Of a stretch of 64,000 bases of DNA, positions 8,715 through 16,902 are shown one piece after another. The notes under the pieces are model-generated. The model worked only from the letters and a program-made list of their open reading frames with translations, made no database searches and was not told the origin of the DNA. This DNA comes from Streptomyces sp. CMB-StM0423 (GTDB lineage: Bacteria > Actinomycetota > Actinomycetes > Streptomycetales > Streptomycetaceae), in the NCBI RefSeq assembly GCF_002847285.1, contig NZ_CP025407.1, positions 6,823,001-6,887,000 on the forward strand, read 5' to 3'. A program made the position numbers and the translations under genes. How positions within the stretch are numbered: position 1 is the first letter of the stretch; each line of letters opens with the position of its first letter.

Positions 8715-9632
8715 GTGAGGATCAAGCGCACACCCCCACTGAGCGGCACCAAGAAGCGACTGCGGCTGGTCGCCGCGCTGACCGCCGCCCTGGCCGGCGC
8801 CGCGCTCGCGGTACCGGCGTCGGGCGCCGCCCAGCAGCCCGAGGGCTTCAGCGCCGCGACCCTGGCCAGAGCCGACGACGCGGTGCTCGCCGCCGACATC
8901 GGCGGCACCGCCTGGGGCGTCGACAAGAAGACCGGCACCCTCGTCGTCAGCGTCGACGAGACGGTGACGAACGCCGAGGTGGCCCGCATCAAGCGGACCG
9001 CCGGTGCCGACGCGGGCGCCCTGCGGATCGAGCGCATGAAGGGCAAGCTCCAGCGGTACATCGACGGCGGCCAGGCCATCTACGCCTCCGGCTGGCGCTG
9101 CTCGCTCGGCTTCAACGTCCGCAGCGGCACCACGTACTACTTCGTCACCGCCGGCCACTGCACCGACGGCGCGGGCACCTGGTGGAGCAACTCCGCCCGC
9201 ACCTCCACCATCGGCCCGACCGCCGGGTCGAGCTTCCCGACGAACGACTACGGGCTGGTCAGGTACAGCAACACGGCGCAGACCCACCCGGGCACCGTGA
9301 ACCTGTACAACGGCACCAGCCAGGACATCACCAGCGCCGCCAACGCGACCGTCGGCCAGGCCGTCAAGCGCAGCGGCTCCACCACGGGCGTCCACAGCGG
9401 GAGCGTCACGGCGCTGAACCAGACCGTGAACTACGGCGGCGGCGACATCGTCTACGGCATGGTCCGCACGAACGTGTGCGCCGAGCCCGGCGACTCCGGC
9501 GGCGCGCTGTTCTCCGGCACGACGGCCCTCGGCCTGACGTCCGGCGGCAGCGGCAACTGCACGAGCGGCGGCACGACGTTCTTCCAGCCGGTCGTGGAGG
9601 CGCTGAACGCCTACGGGGTGAGCGTCTACTGA
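8715..9632 (+). CDS. Secreted chymotrypsin-like serine protease (S1, streptogrisin type)
   Basis: A 305-residue preproenzyme. Residues 1-38 form a Sec-type signal (KKRLRLVAALTAALAGAALAVPASGA). A propeptide follows (about 40-115, ending YIDGGQAIYA), typical of alpha-lytic protease relatives that need it to fold. The mature domain carries the catalytic triad: TAGHC (His), NDYG (Asp) and AEPGDSGGALF (Ser), with Cys pairs for disulphides. It probably digests extracellular protein. The start is GTG at 8715 with GGAGG just upstream. It stands alone, with a strong hairpin 50 bases after the stop. Confidence 0.93.
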   Translation: MRIKRTPPLSGTKKRLRLVAALTAALAGAALAVPASGAAQQPEGFSAATLARADDAVLAADIGGTAWGVDKKTGTLVVSVDETVTNAEVARIKRTAGADAGALRIERMKGKLQRYIDGGQAIYASGWRCSLGFNVRSGTTYYFVTAGHCTDGAGTWWSNSARTSTIGPTAGSSFPTNDYGLVRYSNTAQTHPGTVNLYNGTSQDITSAANATVGQAVKRSGSTTGVHSGSVTALNQTVNYGGGDIVYGMVRTNVCAEPGDSGGALFSGTTALGLTSGGSGNCTSGGTTFFQPVVEALNAYGVSVY

Positions 9633-9681
9633 CCCTCGGCGTCCGTTGAACCCGATGCACGGGGCCTGAGCGCCCCGGCCG

Positions 9682-9716
9682 CCGCCCCCGCCCGGACCCC
9701 CACCGGGCGGGGGCGG
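9682..9716. terminator. Hairpin terminator after the S1 protease
   Basis: A perfect 14-bp GC stem (CCGCCCCCGCCCGG with its complement) closes a 7-base loop 50 bases after the protease stop. There is no T-run, as usual for Streptomyces terminators. Confidence 0.7.
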
Positions 9717-9914
9717 TGCGGGTCCCGGGGGGCCGATCGGGGGACTGGCCGTGGGGGGTTCCGTCGCCGGTTTTTCCCGGTTTTTCCAGGGTTCGCGGCG
9801 GTTTCCCAGGGCTCGTCCGCCACTGGCCCGGTTCCCAGCAGTATCTCCCCTCCCGGCAGCGGGGCTACCGTTGAGGGGAGAACGGCTGACTCCCACGCGA
9901 CGCAGGGGGCCGTG

Positions 9915-10955
9915 ATGATCGCAGGACTGATCGCAGCGGCGGTGACCATCGCCTGTCTCGGGGCCATCTATGCGCTGGCCGGGGCCCGGGTGGTCAAACA
10001 GTACGAGCGGGGGTTGGTCTTCCGGCTCGGCCGGCTCAGGCCCGGTGTCCGCGGGCCCGGCTTCGCGATGATCGTCCCGTTCGTGGACCGGATGCGTAAG
10101 GTCAACATGCAGATCGTGACCCTGCCCATCCCCGCCCAGGAGGGCATCACCCGCGACAACGTGACGGTCCGCGTCGACGCGGTCGTGTACTTCAAGGTCG
10201 TGGCCCCTGCCGACGCCGTCGTGCAGGTCGAGGACTACCGCTTCGCGGTCTCCCAGATGGCCCAGACCTCGCTGCGGTCGATCATCGGCAAGAGCGAGCT
10301 GGACGACCTGCTCTCCAACCGCGAGAAGCTCAACCAGGGCCTGGAGCTGATGATCGACAGCCCGGCCGTGGAGTGGGGCGTGACCATCGACCGGGTCGAG
10401 ATCAAGGACGTGTCGCTGCCCGAGACCATGAAGCGCTCCATGGCCCGGCAGGCGGAGGCGGCGCGGGACCGGCGCGCGCGGGTCATCAACGCCGATGCCG
10501 AGTTGCAGGCGTCCCGGAAGCTGGCGCAGGCGGCGGCCCAGATGTCGGAGCACCCGGCGGCGCTGCAGTTGCGGCTGCTGCAGACGGTGGTGTCGGTGGC
10601 GGCGGAGAAGAACTCGACGCTGGTGCTGCCGTTCCCGGTGGAGCTGCTGCGGTTCCTGGAGCGGGGGCAGCCGGGCGTGGCGGGGCCGGCGCAGGCACCG
10701 GCCGGCAGCCCTGCCCCTCAGGCGCCGCCGGCGGCGGTGGACGGTGCGGGGGCTGCGGCGGACGCGGGCGCGGGCGAGGACGAGGACGTGCCGGCGCCGG
10801 TGGACTCGATCGACCCGCTGCGCGGGGTGGAGCAGATGGAGCTGGGCGATTCGGTGGCCCCCGCGGGCCGGCCGGAGGAGGTGGACCCGGGAGACACCGC
10901 GTCGGCGGAGGAACTGGAGCCGCCGCGGCCGGACCGGGCGGACCCGGAGCGCTGA
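9915..10955 (+). CDS. Slipin/stomatin-like SPFH-domain protein
   Basis: A membrane-associated scaffold of the band 7 family, thought to organise membrane microdomains. One N-terminal hydrophobic segment (residues 2-22, LIAAAVTIACLGAIYALAGA) is followed by the SPFH domain (about 25-180: VKQYERGLVFRLGR, QEGITRDNVTVRVDAVVYFK) and a helical region with RQAEAARDRRARVINADAE. The last ~95 residues are an Ala/Pro/acidic low-complexity tail. The ATG at 9915 is preferred over the adjacent GTG at 9912 for spacing to the G-run. Slipins often pair with an NfeD protease-like partner; none is adjacent here. Confidence 0.88.
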   Translation: MIAGLIAAAVTIACLGAIYALAGARVVKQYERGLVFRLGRLRPGVRGPGFAMIVPFVDRMRKVNMQIVTLPIPAQEGITRDNVTVRVDAVVYFKVVAPADAVVQVEDYRFAVSQMAQTSLRSIIGKSELDDLLSNREKLNQGLELMIDSPAVEWGVTIDRVEIKDVSLPETMKRSMARQAEAARDRRARVINADAELQASRKLAQAAAQMSEHPAALQLRLLQTVVSVAAEKNSTLVLPFPVELLRFLERGQPGVAGPAQAPAGSPAPQAPPAAVDGAGAAADAGAGEDEDVPAPVDSIDPLRGVEQMELGDSVAPAGRPEEVDPGDTASAEELEPPRPDRADPER

Positions 10956-11145
10956 CGGGCGCGGTCGTACGTCGTACGGGCCCGGTGGCACGTTGTACGG
11001 GCCGGGAGGCGCCGCCCGCCGCCCCGGGGTGGCCGGCGGGCGCGTACCGGTGACCAGGGTGCCGGGCGGTGCGGCGGCGCGCGGGTGGATTCGCTGAGAG
11101 CAGGGCGGCGCGGCAGCCGGGGGAGTGGCGCCCGTACGGCAGGTG

Positions 11146-11694
11146 TCAGCGTTCGACGCGGGCCTCCTGCCAGGCGCGGGCCAGGATCTCGTCCGCCGTC
11201 TCCGCCGGCGTCTGGTCCGAGGTGTCCAGCCACAGCCCGAGGCGCGGGGTCTCGGCGCGCAGCACGCCGTCCAGCTCCCGTACGCCCCACGCGGCCCCGT
11301 ACGCCGTCTTCGCCCGCCCCGCCTCGCGGGCCGCCACCGCCGCCGGGCGCGGCGCCAGGACGACGACGAGCAGCGGGTCCGTACGGAACAGGGCCGTGGT
11401 CCGCGGCAGCTCGGCGCCCAGCACCACGTCCTGGGCCACCGCCGTGAACCCCGCCGCCGCGTAGGCGTCCGCCGTACGGGCCATCAGCCCGTACCGCAGC
11501 CGCAACTGCCGCAGCGCCTCCGGCGACCCCTCCGGCGTCATCCCGGCGCGTCCGCCGACGACCATCCGGCGGAAGACGTCGCCGCGCACGTGCGCCGAGC
11601 GCGGCAGCCGTTCGGCGATCAACTGGGCGACGGTGGACTTGCCGGCGGCCTGGACGCCGGTCAGCAGCAGGACCGCCGGGGTGTCGGGGAAAAT
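11146..11694 (-). CDS. P-loop kinase / phosphotransferase-like protein
   Basis: A small ATP-binding protein with a Walker A motif (LLLTGVQAAGKSTVAQ) right after its first strand, then RGDVFRRMV and VVVLAPRPAAVAAREA. This layout resembles chloramphenicol phosphotransferase- and zeta-toxin-like kinases (AAA_33 group). Substrate unknown. The start is uncertain. ATGs at 11811 and 11781 overlap the divergent gene and lack ribosome-binding sites. The only good Shine-Dalgarno, GAGGAG, lies 5 bases before an in-frame ATT at 11694 that opens directly on the first strand. I give that start tentatively; the frame is open to 11811 and a GTG at 11766 is a further option. Confidence 0.7.
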   Translation of the reverse strand: MFPDTPAVLLLTGVQAAGKSTVAQLIAERLPRSAHVRGDVFRRMVVGGRAGMTPEGSPEALRQLRLRYGLMARTADAYAAAGFTAVAQDVVLGAELPRTTALFRTDPLLVVVLAPRPAAVAAREAGRAKTAYGAAWGVRELDGVLRAETPRLGLWLDTSDQTPAETADEILARAWQEARVER

Positions 11695-11782
11695 GGCGGC
11701 TCCTCGGAATGCGGCCGGGACGTCCGGCGTTGACGCTCGCGTTAACGTCGCGACTATCCGTACCACAGCAGGGAGATGGCCC

Positions 11783-12403
11783 ATGGCGGCTGCCGCTGGT
11801 GAAAAGCCCAAGGTCGACTTCTACTTCGACCCCGCCTGTCCGTTCGCGTGGATCACCTCGCGCTGGATCATCGAAGTGGAACGGCAGCGGGACATCGACC
11901 TGCGCTTCCGGGTGATGAGCCTGTCCGTGCTCAACGAGGACCGCGACCTGCCCGACTGGTACCGGGAGCTGCTGGACAAGGCGTGGGGCCCGGTGCGGGT
12001 CTGCATCGCCGCCGCGCAGCAGCACGGCGAGGAGGTCCTGCGCGACCTCTACACCGCGCTCGGCACCCGCATCCACAACGGGGGCGAGAAGGACTACGAG
12101 ACCGTCGTCAAGGACGCCCTGGCCGAGGTGGGCCTGCCGGCCGAGCTGGCCGAGGCGGCGGAGAGCGACAAGTACGACGAGGCGCTGCGCAAGAGCCACC
12201 ACGAGGGCATGGACCCGGTCGGCGAGGACGTCGGCACGCCGACCATCCACATCGACGGAGTGGCGTTCTTCGGGCCCGTGATGACCGCCATCCCGCGGGG
12301 CGAGGAGGCGGTGCGGATCTTCGACGGGGCGGTGGCGATGGCGTCGTTCCCGAACTTCTTCGAGCTGAAGCGGACGCGCACGGGCGACCTGAGCTTCGAC
12401 TGA
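11783..12403 (+). CDS. DsbA-family oxidoreductase, mycothiol-dependent nitroreductase-like
   Basis: A 206-residue cytoplasmic thioredoxin-fold protein with an inserted helical domain. It matches the layout of mycobacterial Rv2466c, a mycothiol-dependent oxidoreductase: FYFDPACPFAWITSRWIIEVE at the active site and GTPTIHIDG as the cis-Pro loop. The active-site motif here is CPFA, not CPWC, so only the first Cys remains and a monothiol mechanism with mycothiol as the second thiol is the likely consequence. A possible -35 (TTGACG, 11730-11735) lies upstream with a weak -10. It is divergent from the P-loop kinase and ends at a strong terminator. Confidence 0.8.
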   Translation: MAAAAGEKPKVDFYFDPACPFAWITSRWIIEVERQRDIDLRFRVMSLSVLNEDRDLPDWYRELLDKAWGPVRVCIAAAQQHGEEVLRDLYTALGTRIHNGGEKDYETVVKDALAEVGLPAELAEAAESDKYDEALRKSHHEGMDPVGEDVGTPTIHIDGVAFFGPVMTAIPRGEEAVRIFDGAVAMASFPNFFELKRTRTGDLSFD

Positions 12404-12445
12404 GCCGTCTTCCGCTGAGCGGTCGCCGACCGAGCGAGACGAGCC

Positions 12446-12482
12446 GGTAAGGACCGGGTGCCAGGGGCACCCGGTCCTTACC
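12446..12482. terminator. Bidirectional hairpin terminator, 17-bp stem
   Basis: GGTAAGGACCGGGTGCC pairs perfectly with its complement around a 3-base loop. It lies between two convergent genes and contains the TAA stop of the permease gene, so it can serve both. Confidence 0.85.
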
Positions 12483-13875
12483 TGTGTGCCGGCGGACCGG
12501 CCCCCGTCGCCGGCCGGCGGCGTCTTGTGCAGAGCCAGGCCGCCGCCGTCACCGCCAGCGGCCACAGCAGGTACGGGCCCGAGGCCACCAGCAGCGCCGC
12601 GACCGCGACCAGCGCCGGCACCGCCGCCTTCCGCCCCGCGCTGCCGTGCGGCAGCAGCCGGAACGCGGCGGCCACCCCCACCGCGTACACCGTGGTGAAC
12701 GAGCCCGTGGTCAGCAGCACCAGCGGCTTCGTGCCGGTGTCCGTCAGCGTCACCGCCGCCAGCGCCGCGAACCCCAGCGCCGAGATCACCGCCAGGCTGC
12801 GCCGCGGCACCTCCCCGGCCTCGCTGCCCCGCGCCAGCTTCGCCGGCAGCGCGCCGTCGCGGCCGAGGGCGGCGCCGAGCTTGGCGGCGCCCGCGTAGTA
12901 GACGTTCATGACGCCGAGGGTGAGGAGCAGCGCGGCGCCCGCGGCCAGATGGCGGGCGGGGCCGCCGAGGCCGCGGGCCATGAGGTCGCCGAGCGGCGCG
13001 TCGGAGTCCGCCGCGGCCGGGCCGAGCACCGCGACGACGGCGAAGGCGACGGACAGGTACAGCACGCCGACCAGCGCGACGGCCGCGCCCGTCGCCCGCG
13101 GCAGGTCGCGGGCCGGCCGCCGGAACTCGCCCGCCAGGTGCGTGATCGCCTCCCAGCCCGCGAAGCTCCAGACCAGCAGCGCGGCGGCCGGCGCGACGGC
13201 GGTCCAGCCGTGCGGCGCGAAGGGCCGCAGATGGTCCGTACGGGCATGGGGGAGCGACAGCAGCACCGCGGTCAGCAGGAGGACGACGAGCAGCACCGCG
13301 AGCGCCAGTTGCAGCCGGCCGGTCACCTTCAGCCCCGCGGCGTTGGCGGCCGTGACGGCGGCCATCAGACCGGCCGCGGTGGCGGTGGTCGTCGCCGTGC
13401 CGCCGCCCACGGCGGCGGAGACGTACGCGCCGCCGAAGAGCGCGGCGGCCGCGGCGCCCGGCGGTATCGCGAGGAAGAAGCACCAGCCCACGACGGTCGC
13501 GGCGCGCTCGCCGAAGGCGAGCCTGGCGTACGTCGAGACGCCGCCGGAGTCCGGGTGGCGGGCGCCGAGGGCGGCGAAGGTGGCGGCCAGCGGCACGGAG
13601 ACCAGGACGAGCGCGGCCCACGCGACCAGGGAGGCGGGGCCCGCGGTGTCGGCGGCGAGCGCGGGCAGGGTGATGACGCCGGTGCCGAGGACGGCGCCGA
13701 CGTACATCGCGGTGCCCTGCACGGCGGTGAGGCCGCCGGGTGCGCGGCCTTGCGATGCGGGTTTCCGGCCGCGCTCCGCCGGGCGTCCCGGGGTACGCCC
13801 CGGGCGTACCGGTTCCGCGGCATGCGGCGGCTCGGCGCCGGCCGCCGGGGCGGCGCCGCTGGTCGTGTCGGCCAT
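12478..13875 (-). CDS. APC-family amino acid permease
   Basis: An integral membrane transporter of the amino acid-polyamine-organocation family. About 12 hydrophobic helices follow a 45-residue polar N-terminus. Helix 1 has the unwound substrate-site motif GAVLGTGVITLPALAA, and SGGVSTYARLAFGERAATVVGW is typical of the family (YjeH-like). It probably imports or exports an amino acid; the substrate cannot be named. The ATG at 13875 is chosen (GAGG about 8 bases upstream) over a GTG at 13899. It is divergent from the GlxA-type regulator with 71 bases between, which could be its regulator. Confidence 0.88.
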   Translation of the reverse strand: MADTTSGAAPAAGAEPPHAAEPVRPGRTPGRPAERGRKPASQGRAPGGLTAVQGTAMYVGAVLGTGVITLPALAADTAGPASLVAWAALVLVSVPLAATFAALGARHPDSGGVSTYARLAFGERAATVVGWCFFLAIPPGAAAAALFGGAYVSAAVGGGTATTTATAAGLMAAVTAANAAGLKVTGRLQLALAVLLVVLLLTAVLLSLPHARTDHLRPFAPHGWTAVAPAAALLVWSFAGWEAITHLAGEFRRPARDLPRATGAAVALVGVLYLSVAFAVVAVLGPAAADSDAPLGDLMARGLGGPARHLAAGAALLLTLGVMNVYYAGAAKLGAALGRDGALPAKLARGSEAGEVPRRSLAVISALGFAALAAVTLTDTGTKPLVLLTTGSFTTVYAVGVAAAFRLLPHGSAGRKAAVPALVAVAALLVASGPYLLWPLAVTAAAWLCTRRRRPATGAGPPAHR

Positions 13876-13946
13876 GACCGGAGCCTCGCCTGTCCGCACC
13901 CCGCGCGGCCATGGGCAGAAATGCCTCCCTGCGCTAAATTCCTGCC

Positions 13947-14948
13947 ATGCCTATGCCGCCGCCCGAGCCCCCGGTGCCCCGCCACGTCGTCGGGGTCGCC
14001 GTCACGGACGGCACCCCCGCCTACGAACTCGCGGTCCCCTGCGAGGTCTTCGGCCTCGACCGGAGCGACCTCGCCGACCCCTGGTACGAGCTGCGCCTGT
14101 GCGCCGCCCAGCCCGGACCGCTGAGCACCGCCCCCGGGCTGCTCCTGCAGAGCCCGTACGGCCTCGCCGACCTGGCGGAGGCCGACACCGTGCTCATCCC
14201 GGGACTGACCCGCAGCCTCCAGCTCGACCCGCCGCCCGGCCTCGTCGCCGCGGTGCGGAAGGCGTACGAGGCGGGCAAGCGGATCGTCGCGCTGTGCGCG
14301 GGCGCGTACGTACCGGCGGCGGCCGGCGTGCTGGACGGGCGCCGCGCGACGACGCACTGGATGAACGCCGCCGACTTCACCCACCGCTTCCCCGCCGTCC
14401 GCGTCGATGCCGACGCCCTGTACTGCGGGGACGGCCTCGTCTTCACCTCCGCGGGCACCGGCGCCGCCGTCGACCTCTGCCTCCACCTCGTCCGCCGCGA
14501 CCACGGCGCCGCCGTCGCCAACGAGGTGGCCCGGCGCATGGTCGTACCCCCGCACCGCGAGGGCGGCCAGGCCCAGTACGCCAAGCTGCCGCCGGTCCCG
14601 GCCCGCCCGGCGGCCCCCGACCACGGGCTGGCACCCGTGCTCGACTGGGCCCGCGCCCGGCTCCACGAGCCGCTGACCGTGGCCGCGCTCGCCCGCACCG
14701 CGCACCTCGCCGAGCGGACCTTCGCCCGCCGGTTCCGCGACACCCTCGGCGTCACGCCGCTGCAGTGGCTGCTCCAGGAGCGGGTCCGGCTGGCGCAGGA
14801 GCTGCTGGAGACCACCGACGCGCCGGTGGAGGCGGTGGCGCGGCGCGCGGGGCTGGGGAGCGCGGCGAACCTGCGGCACCAGTTCGCCCGGCAGACGGGG
14901 GTGTCGCCGCGGACGTACCGGCACGTGTTCCGCGACCGGGCGCGCTGA
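13947..14948 (+). CDS. GlxA-type AraC regulator (DJ-1/PfpI + AraC HTH)
   Basis: A 333-residue transcription factor. The N-terminal DJ-1/PfpI-like domain (about 10-190) keeps the nucleophile-elbow Cys (VALCAGAYVPAAAGVLDG) but is used for ligand sensing in this family. The C-terminal AraC domain (about 235-330) has two helix-turn-helix units: LTVAALARTAHLAERTFARR and VEAVARRAGLGSAANLRHQF, then TGVSPRTYR. The nearest divergent gene is the APC permease, a reasonable target. An alternative ATG lies two codons downstream. Confidence 0.92.
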   Translation: MPMPPPEPPVPRHVVGVAVTDGTPAYELAVPCEVFGLDRSDLADPWYELRLCAAQPGPLSTAPGLLLQSPYGLADLAEADTVLIPGLTRSLQLDPPPGLVAAVRKAYEAGKRIVALCAGAYVPAAAGVLDGRRATTHWMNAADFTHRFPAVRVDADALYCGDGLVFTSAGTGAAVDLCLHLVRRDHGAAVANEVARRMVVPPHREGGQAQYAKLPPVPARPAAPDHGLAPVLDWARARLHEPLTVAALARTAHLAERTFARRFRDTLGVTPLQWLLQERVRLAQELLETTDAPVEAVARRAGLGSAANLRHQFARQTGVSPRTYRHVFRDRAR

Positions 14949-15001
14949 CGGGAGCGCGGGGCCGGGAGGGTGCCGACCGGGATGCCCCGGCCTCCGGCCC
15001 G

Positions 15002-15652
15002 TCAGAGGGCCTCGGTCACCGCCAGGTGCGTACGGCTGTGGCGGGGCGACTCCGCCTCGTCCAGCAGGGCGACCGCGAAGTCCGGGTACGAGATGCGCGC
15101 CCCCGCGTCGCCGTGGGGGTGGACGCGATAGCCGTGTTCCGTGCGGCCGGCGTCGTGGTCGAAGTCACCCGCGGGGCTGACGTAGAGCCAGTCCAGCTCC
15201 TGCGGCGCCGTACGGAGGATGTCCAGGCCCGCCGCGTGCGCCTCGCAGAAGGGGCGGAACTCCGCCGGGAACGCCGGATCGTCGAGCATCCGGCGGCCCG
15301 TCGCGTCCGGCAGCAGCGACGCCAGACCGACCAGCACCAGCCGCGGCACCTCCGCCCGGCCGAGACCGGCCACCAGGGCCTTCGCCGAGCCGCGGAAGAA
15401 GGCATCCGGGTCCGTGCCCTCCCCGTACACCGCCGCGGCGGAGATCGCCGCGGTGGAGCCGGCCGCCGTGGCGGCCACCGCCTCCACGTCCGCCGCGTCG
15501 CCGGCCATCAGCCGTACGCCCTCGCCCGCGACGCCCGCGTGCTTCGCCGGGTCCCGCACCACGGCGACCACCTCGTGCCCGCGCCGCCGCGCCTCCGCCA
15601 CCGCCCGGCGACCGGCCCTGCCGCCCGCCCCGTACACCACGATTCTGCCCAT
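15002..15652 (-). CDS. NAD(P)-binding atypical SDR protein
   Basis: A 216-residue Rossmann-fold protein beginning directly with the dinucleotide-binding loop (MGRIVVYGAGGRAGRRAVAEA), then VVRDP. It lacks the classical Tyr-x3-Lys SDR pair, as usual for the YwnB/NmrA-like atypical group. Many act as quinone or redox-linked reductases or as NADPH sensors. It is divergent from an HxlR regulator, a very common pairing in actinobacteria, so transcription is probably controlled by that neighbour. Confidence 0.82.
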   Translation of the reverse strand: MGRIVVYGAGGRAGRRAVAEARRRGHEVVAVVRDPAKHAGVAGEGVRLMAGDAADVEAVAATAAGSTAAISAAAVYGEGTDPDAFFRGSAKALVAGLGRAEVPRLVLVGLASLLPDATGRRMLDDPAFPAEFRPFCEAHAAGLDILRTAPQELDWLYVSPAGDFDHDAGRTEHGYRVHPHGDAGARISYPDFAVALLDEAESPRHSRTHLAVTEAL

Positions 15653-15695
15653 CCGCTGCCTCCCACTGCTCGGCCGTCGTCGTCCGCCGCACGCT

Positions 15696-15711
15696 AACCG
15701 GGCCCCCGGTT
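15696..15711. promoter_or_regulatory. Candidate HxlR operator
   Basis: AACCGGGCCCCCGGTT is a perfect inverted repeat (7-bp arms, 2-base centre) in the 97-base gap between the divergent SDR and HxlR genes. A further ACCGGG half lies at 15723-15728. Confidence 0.45.
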
Positions 15712-15749
15712 TCCTCCGGGATACCGGGAGCGCCGCCTACGCTGGCGGG

Positions 15750-16151
15750 ATGAGCGAGCCGCTGCGCCCCGACATGTTCGACGAGCTGTGCCCGTCGTCG
15801 GTCCTGCCGTTCCGCTTCGGCGACAAGTGGGGCGGCCTGATCCTCGCGTGCCTGGAGGACGGGCCGCGGCGCTACTCGGAGCTCCGCGTCCCGCTGCGGC
15901 GGGTGACGCCGAAGATGATGACGCGCTCGCTGCGGGCCCTGGAGCGCGACGGGCTGGTGGCGCGGACGGTGTACGAGGGGCCGCCGCAGCGGGTGGAGTA
16001 CGCGCTGACGCCGCTGGGGCGGAGCATGCTGGAGCCGCTGCGGGCGGCGTGCGCGTGGGCGATGGAGCACTGGGACGAACTGCTGGACGCCAGGGAGGCG
16101 TACGAGCGGCGGGCGGGGACCGCGGAGGCCGCGGGAGCCGCGGGGGGCTGA
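15750..16151 (+). CDS. HxlR-family transcriptional regulator
   Basis: A 133-residue winged-helix DNA-binding protein. The family pattern is clear: ELCPSS near the N-terminus, RFGDKWGGLILACLEDGPRRYSEL, RVTPKMMTRSLRALERDGLV and a wing with RVEYALTPLGRSM. HxlR proteins often sense electrophiles or redox state through a Cys; here only the Cys in ELCP is available. A much longer frame is open upstream, but the ATG at 15750 matches the family length. It probably controls itself and the divergent oxidoreductase. Confidence 0.9.
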   Translation: MSEPLRPDMFDELCPSSVLPFRFGDKWGGLILACLEDGPRRYSELRVPLRRVTPKMMTRSLRALERDGLVARTVYEGPPQRVEYALTPLGRSMLEPLRAACAWAMEHWDELLDAREAYERRAGTAEAAGAAGG

Positions 16152-16188
16152 GCTTCCCGGCGGTCCCGTACGTCCCCGGCGTAGGCCC

Positions 16189-16791
16189 CTATCCGCCGTG
16201 CCCCGGCTCGCGACCGCCCAGCGGGAAGCGCAGCCACTCCCGCCACCGCCGCCCGTCGTACGCCACCAGGTCCACCGCCCGTACCCGCGCCGCGACCGGC
16301 AGCCGGGGCGCCAGGTCCGCCTCGATCGCCGCGTGTACCGCCTCGCCGCCGCCGTTGGCGACCGTCAGGTGCGGGTCGAGGTCGCCGAAGAGGCCGCCGT
16401 ACGGCGGTTGGTCCGGCCACTCCTCGACGACGGCCTTCGTCAGCGCCCGCAGCGGGTCGTCCGGCTCGGGGACGAGGTACAGCACCCCCGGGAAGCGGGC
16501 GCAGCGCGCGAACGTCACCGGGAACGGCTCGTGGGCGGCGAACAGCCGCCGCAGGGCGGCGCGTACGACCGCGTCGACGCGGTCGCGGTGGAGGAACGGG
16601 TAGAGGACGGTGACGTGGGCGGTGCCGCCGTGGGCGGCGGCGGTGTCGTAGCGGGCGCGCCAGTTCCGTACGACGGGATCCACCTCGGGCAGCGACACGC
16701 TGAGCGCGGTCGTGCCGGGCGCGGTGGGCCAGCCCTCGGCTTCCACGTCCGCGTCGGCTTCGGCTGCGGGTTCGGTGCGCGCGCGTGGCAT
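16189..16791 (-). CDS. 2'-5' RNA ligase / phosphoesterase-family protein
   Basis: A 200-residue 2H-superfamily protein with the two catalytic H-x-T motifs, HVTVLYPF and HLTVANG, about 90 residues apart, each in its expected strand. Members cleave or ligate 2'-5' or cyclic phosphodiester bonds in RNA or nucleotides; the natural substrate of actinobacterial copies is mostly unknown. The frame is open far upstream, but the ATG at 16791 gives the family's normal length and avoids overlap with the divergent methyltransferase. No strong ribosome-binding site is visible. It is convergent with the HxlR gene. Confidence 0.8.
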   Translation of the reverse strand: MPRARTEPAAEADADVEAEGWPTAPGTTALSVSLPEVDPVVRNWRARYDTAAAHGGTAHVTVLYPFLHRDRVDAVVRAALRRLFAAHEPFPVTFARCARFPGVLYLVPEPDDPLRALTKAVVEEWPDQPPYGGLFGDLDPHLTVANGGGEAVHAAIEADLAPRLPVAARVRAVDLVAYDGRRWREWLRFPLGGREPGHGG

Positions 16792-16902
16792 GGGGGGATC
16801 GTACGGCGGAGGCGCCCGGGCCTCCCGGGGCGGTTCCGGTGCCCGGGCGGCGTGTGGAAAACGTCTGTCCGCTGTCTTCGCGCACGGCGTACCGTACCGA
16901 TC

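Noticed and set aside
8667..13912. Very long minus-strand frames (774 and 1064 codons) across the protease-slipin-permease region
   Set aside because: They cross several real genes on both strands and translate to low-complexity Arg/Gly/Ala; only the P-loop kinase and permease frames within the area have conserved motifs.
15219..15749. N-terminal extension of the HxlR frame
   Set aside because: It is antisense to the SDR gene and low complexity; the ATG at 15750 gives normal HxlR length.
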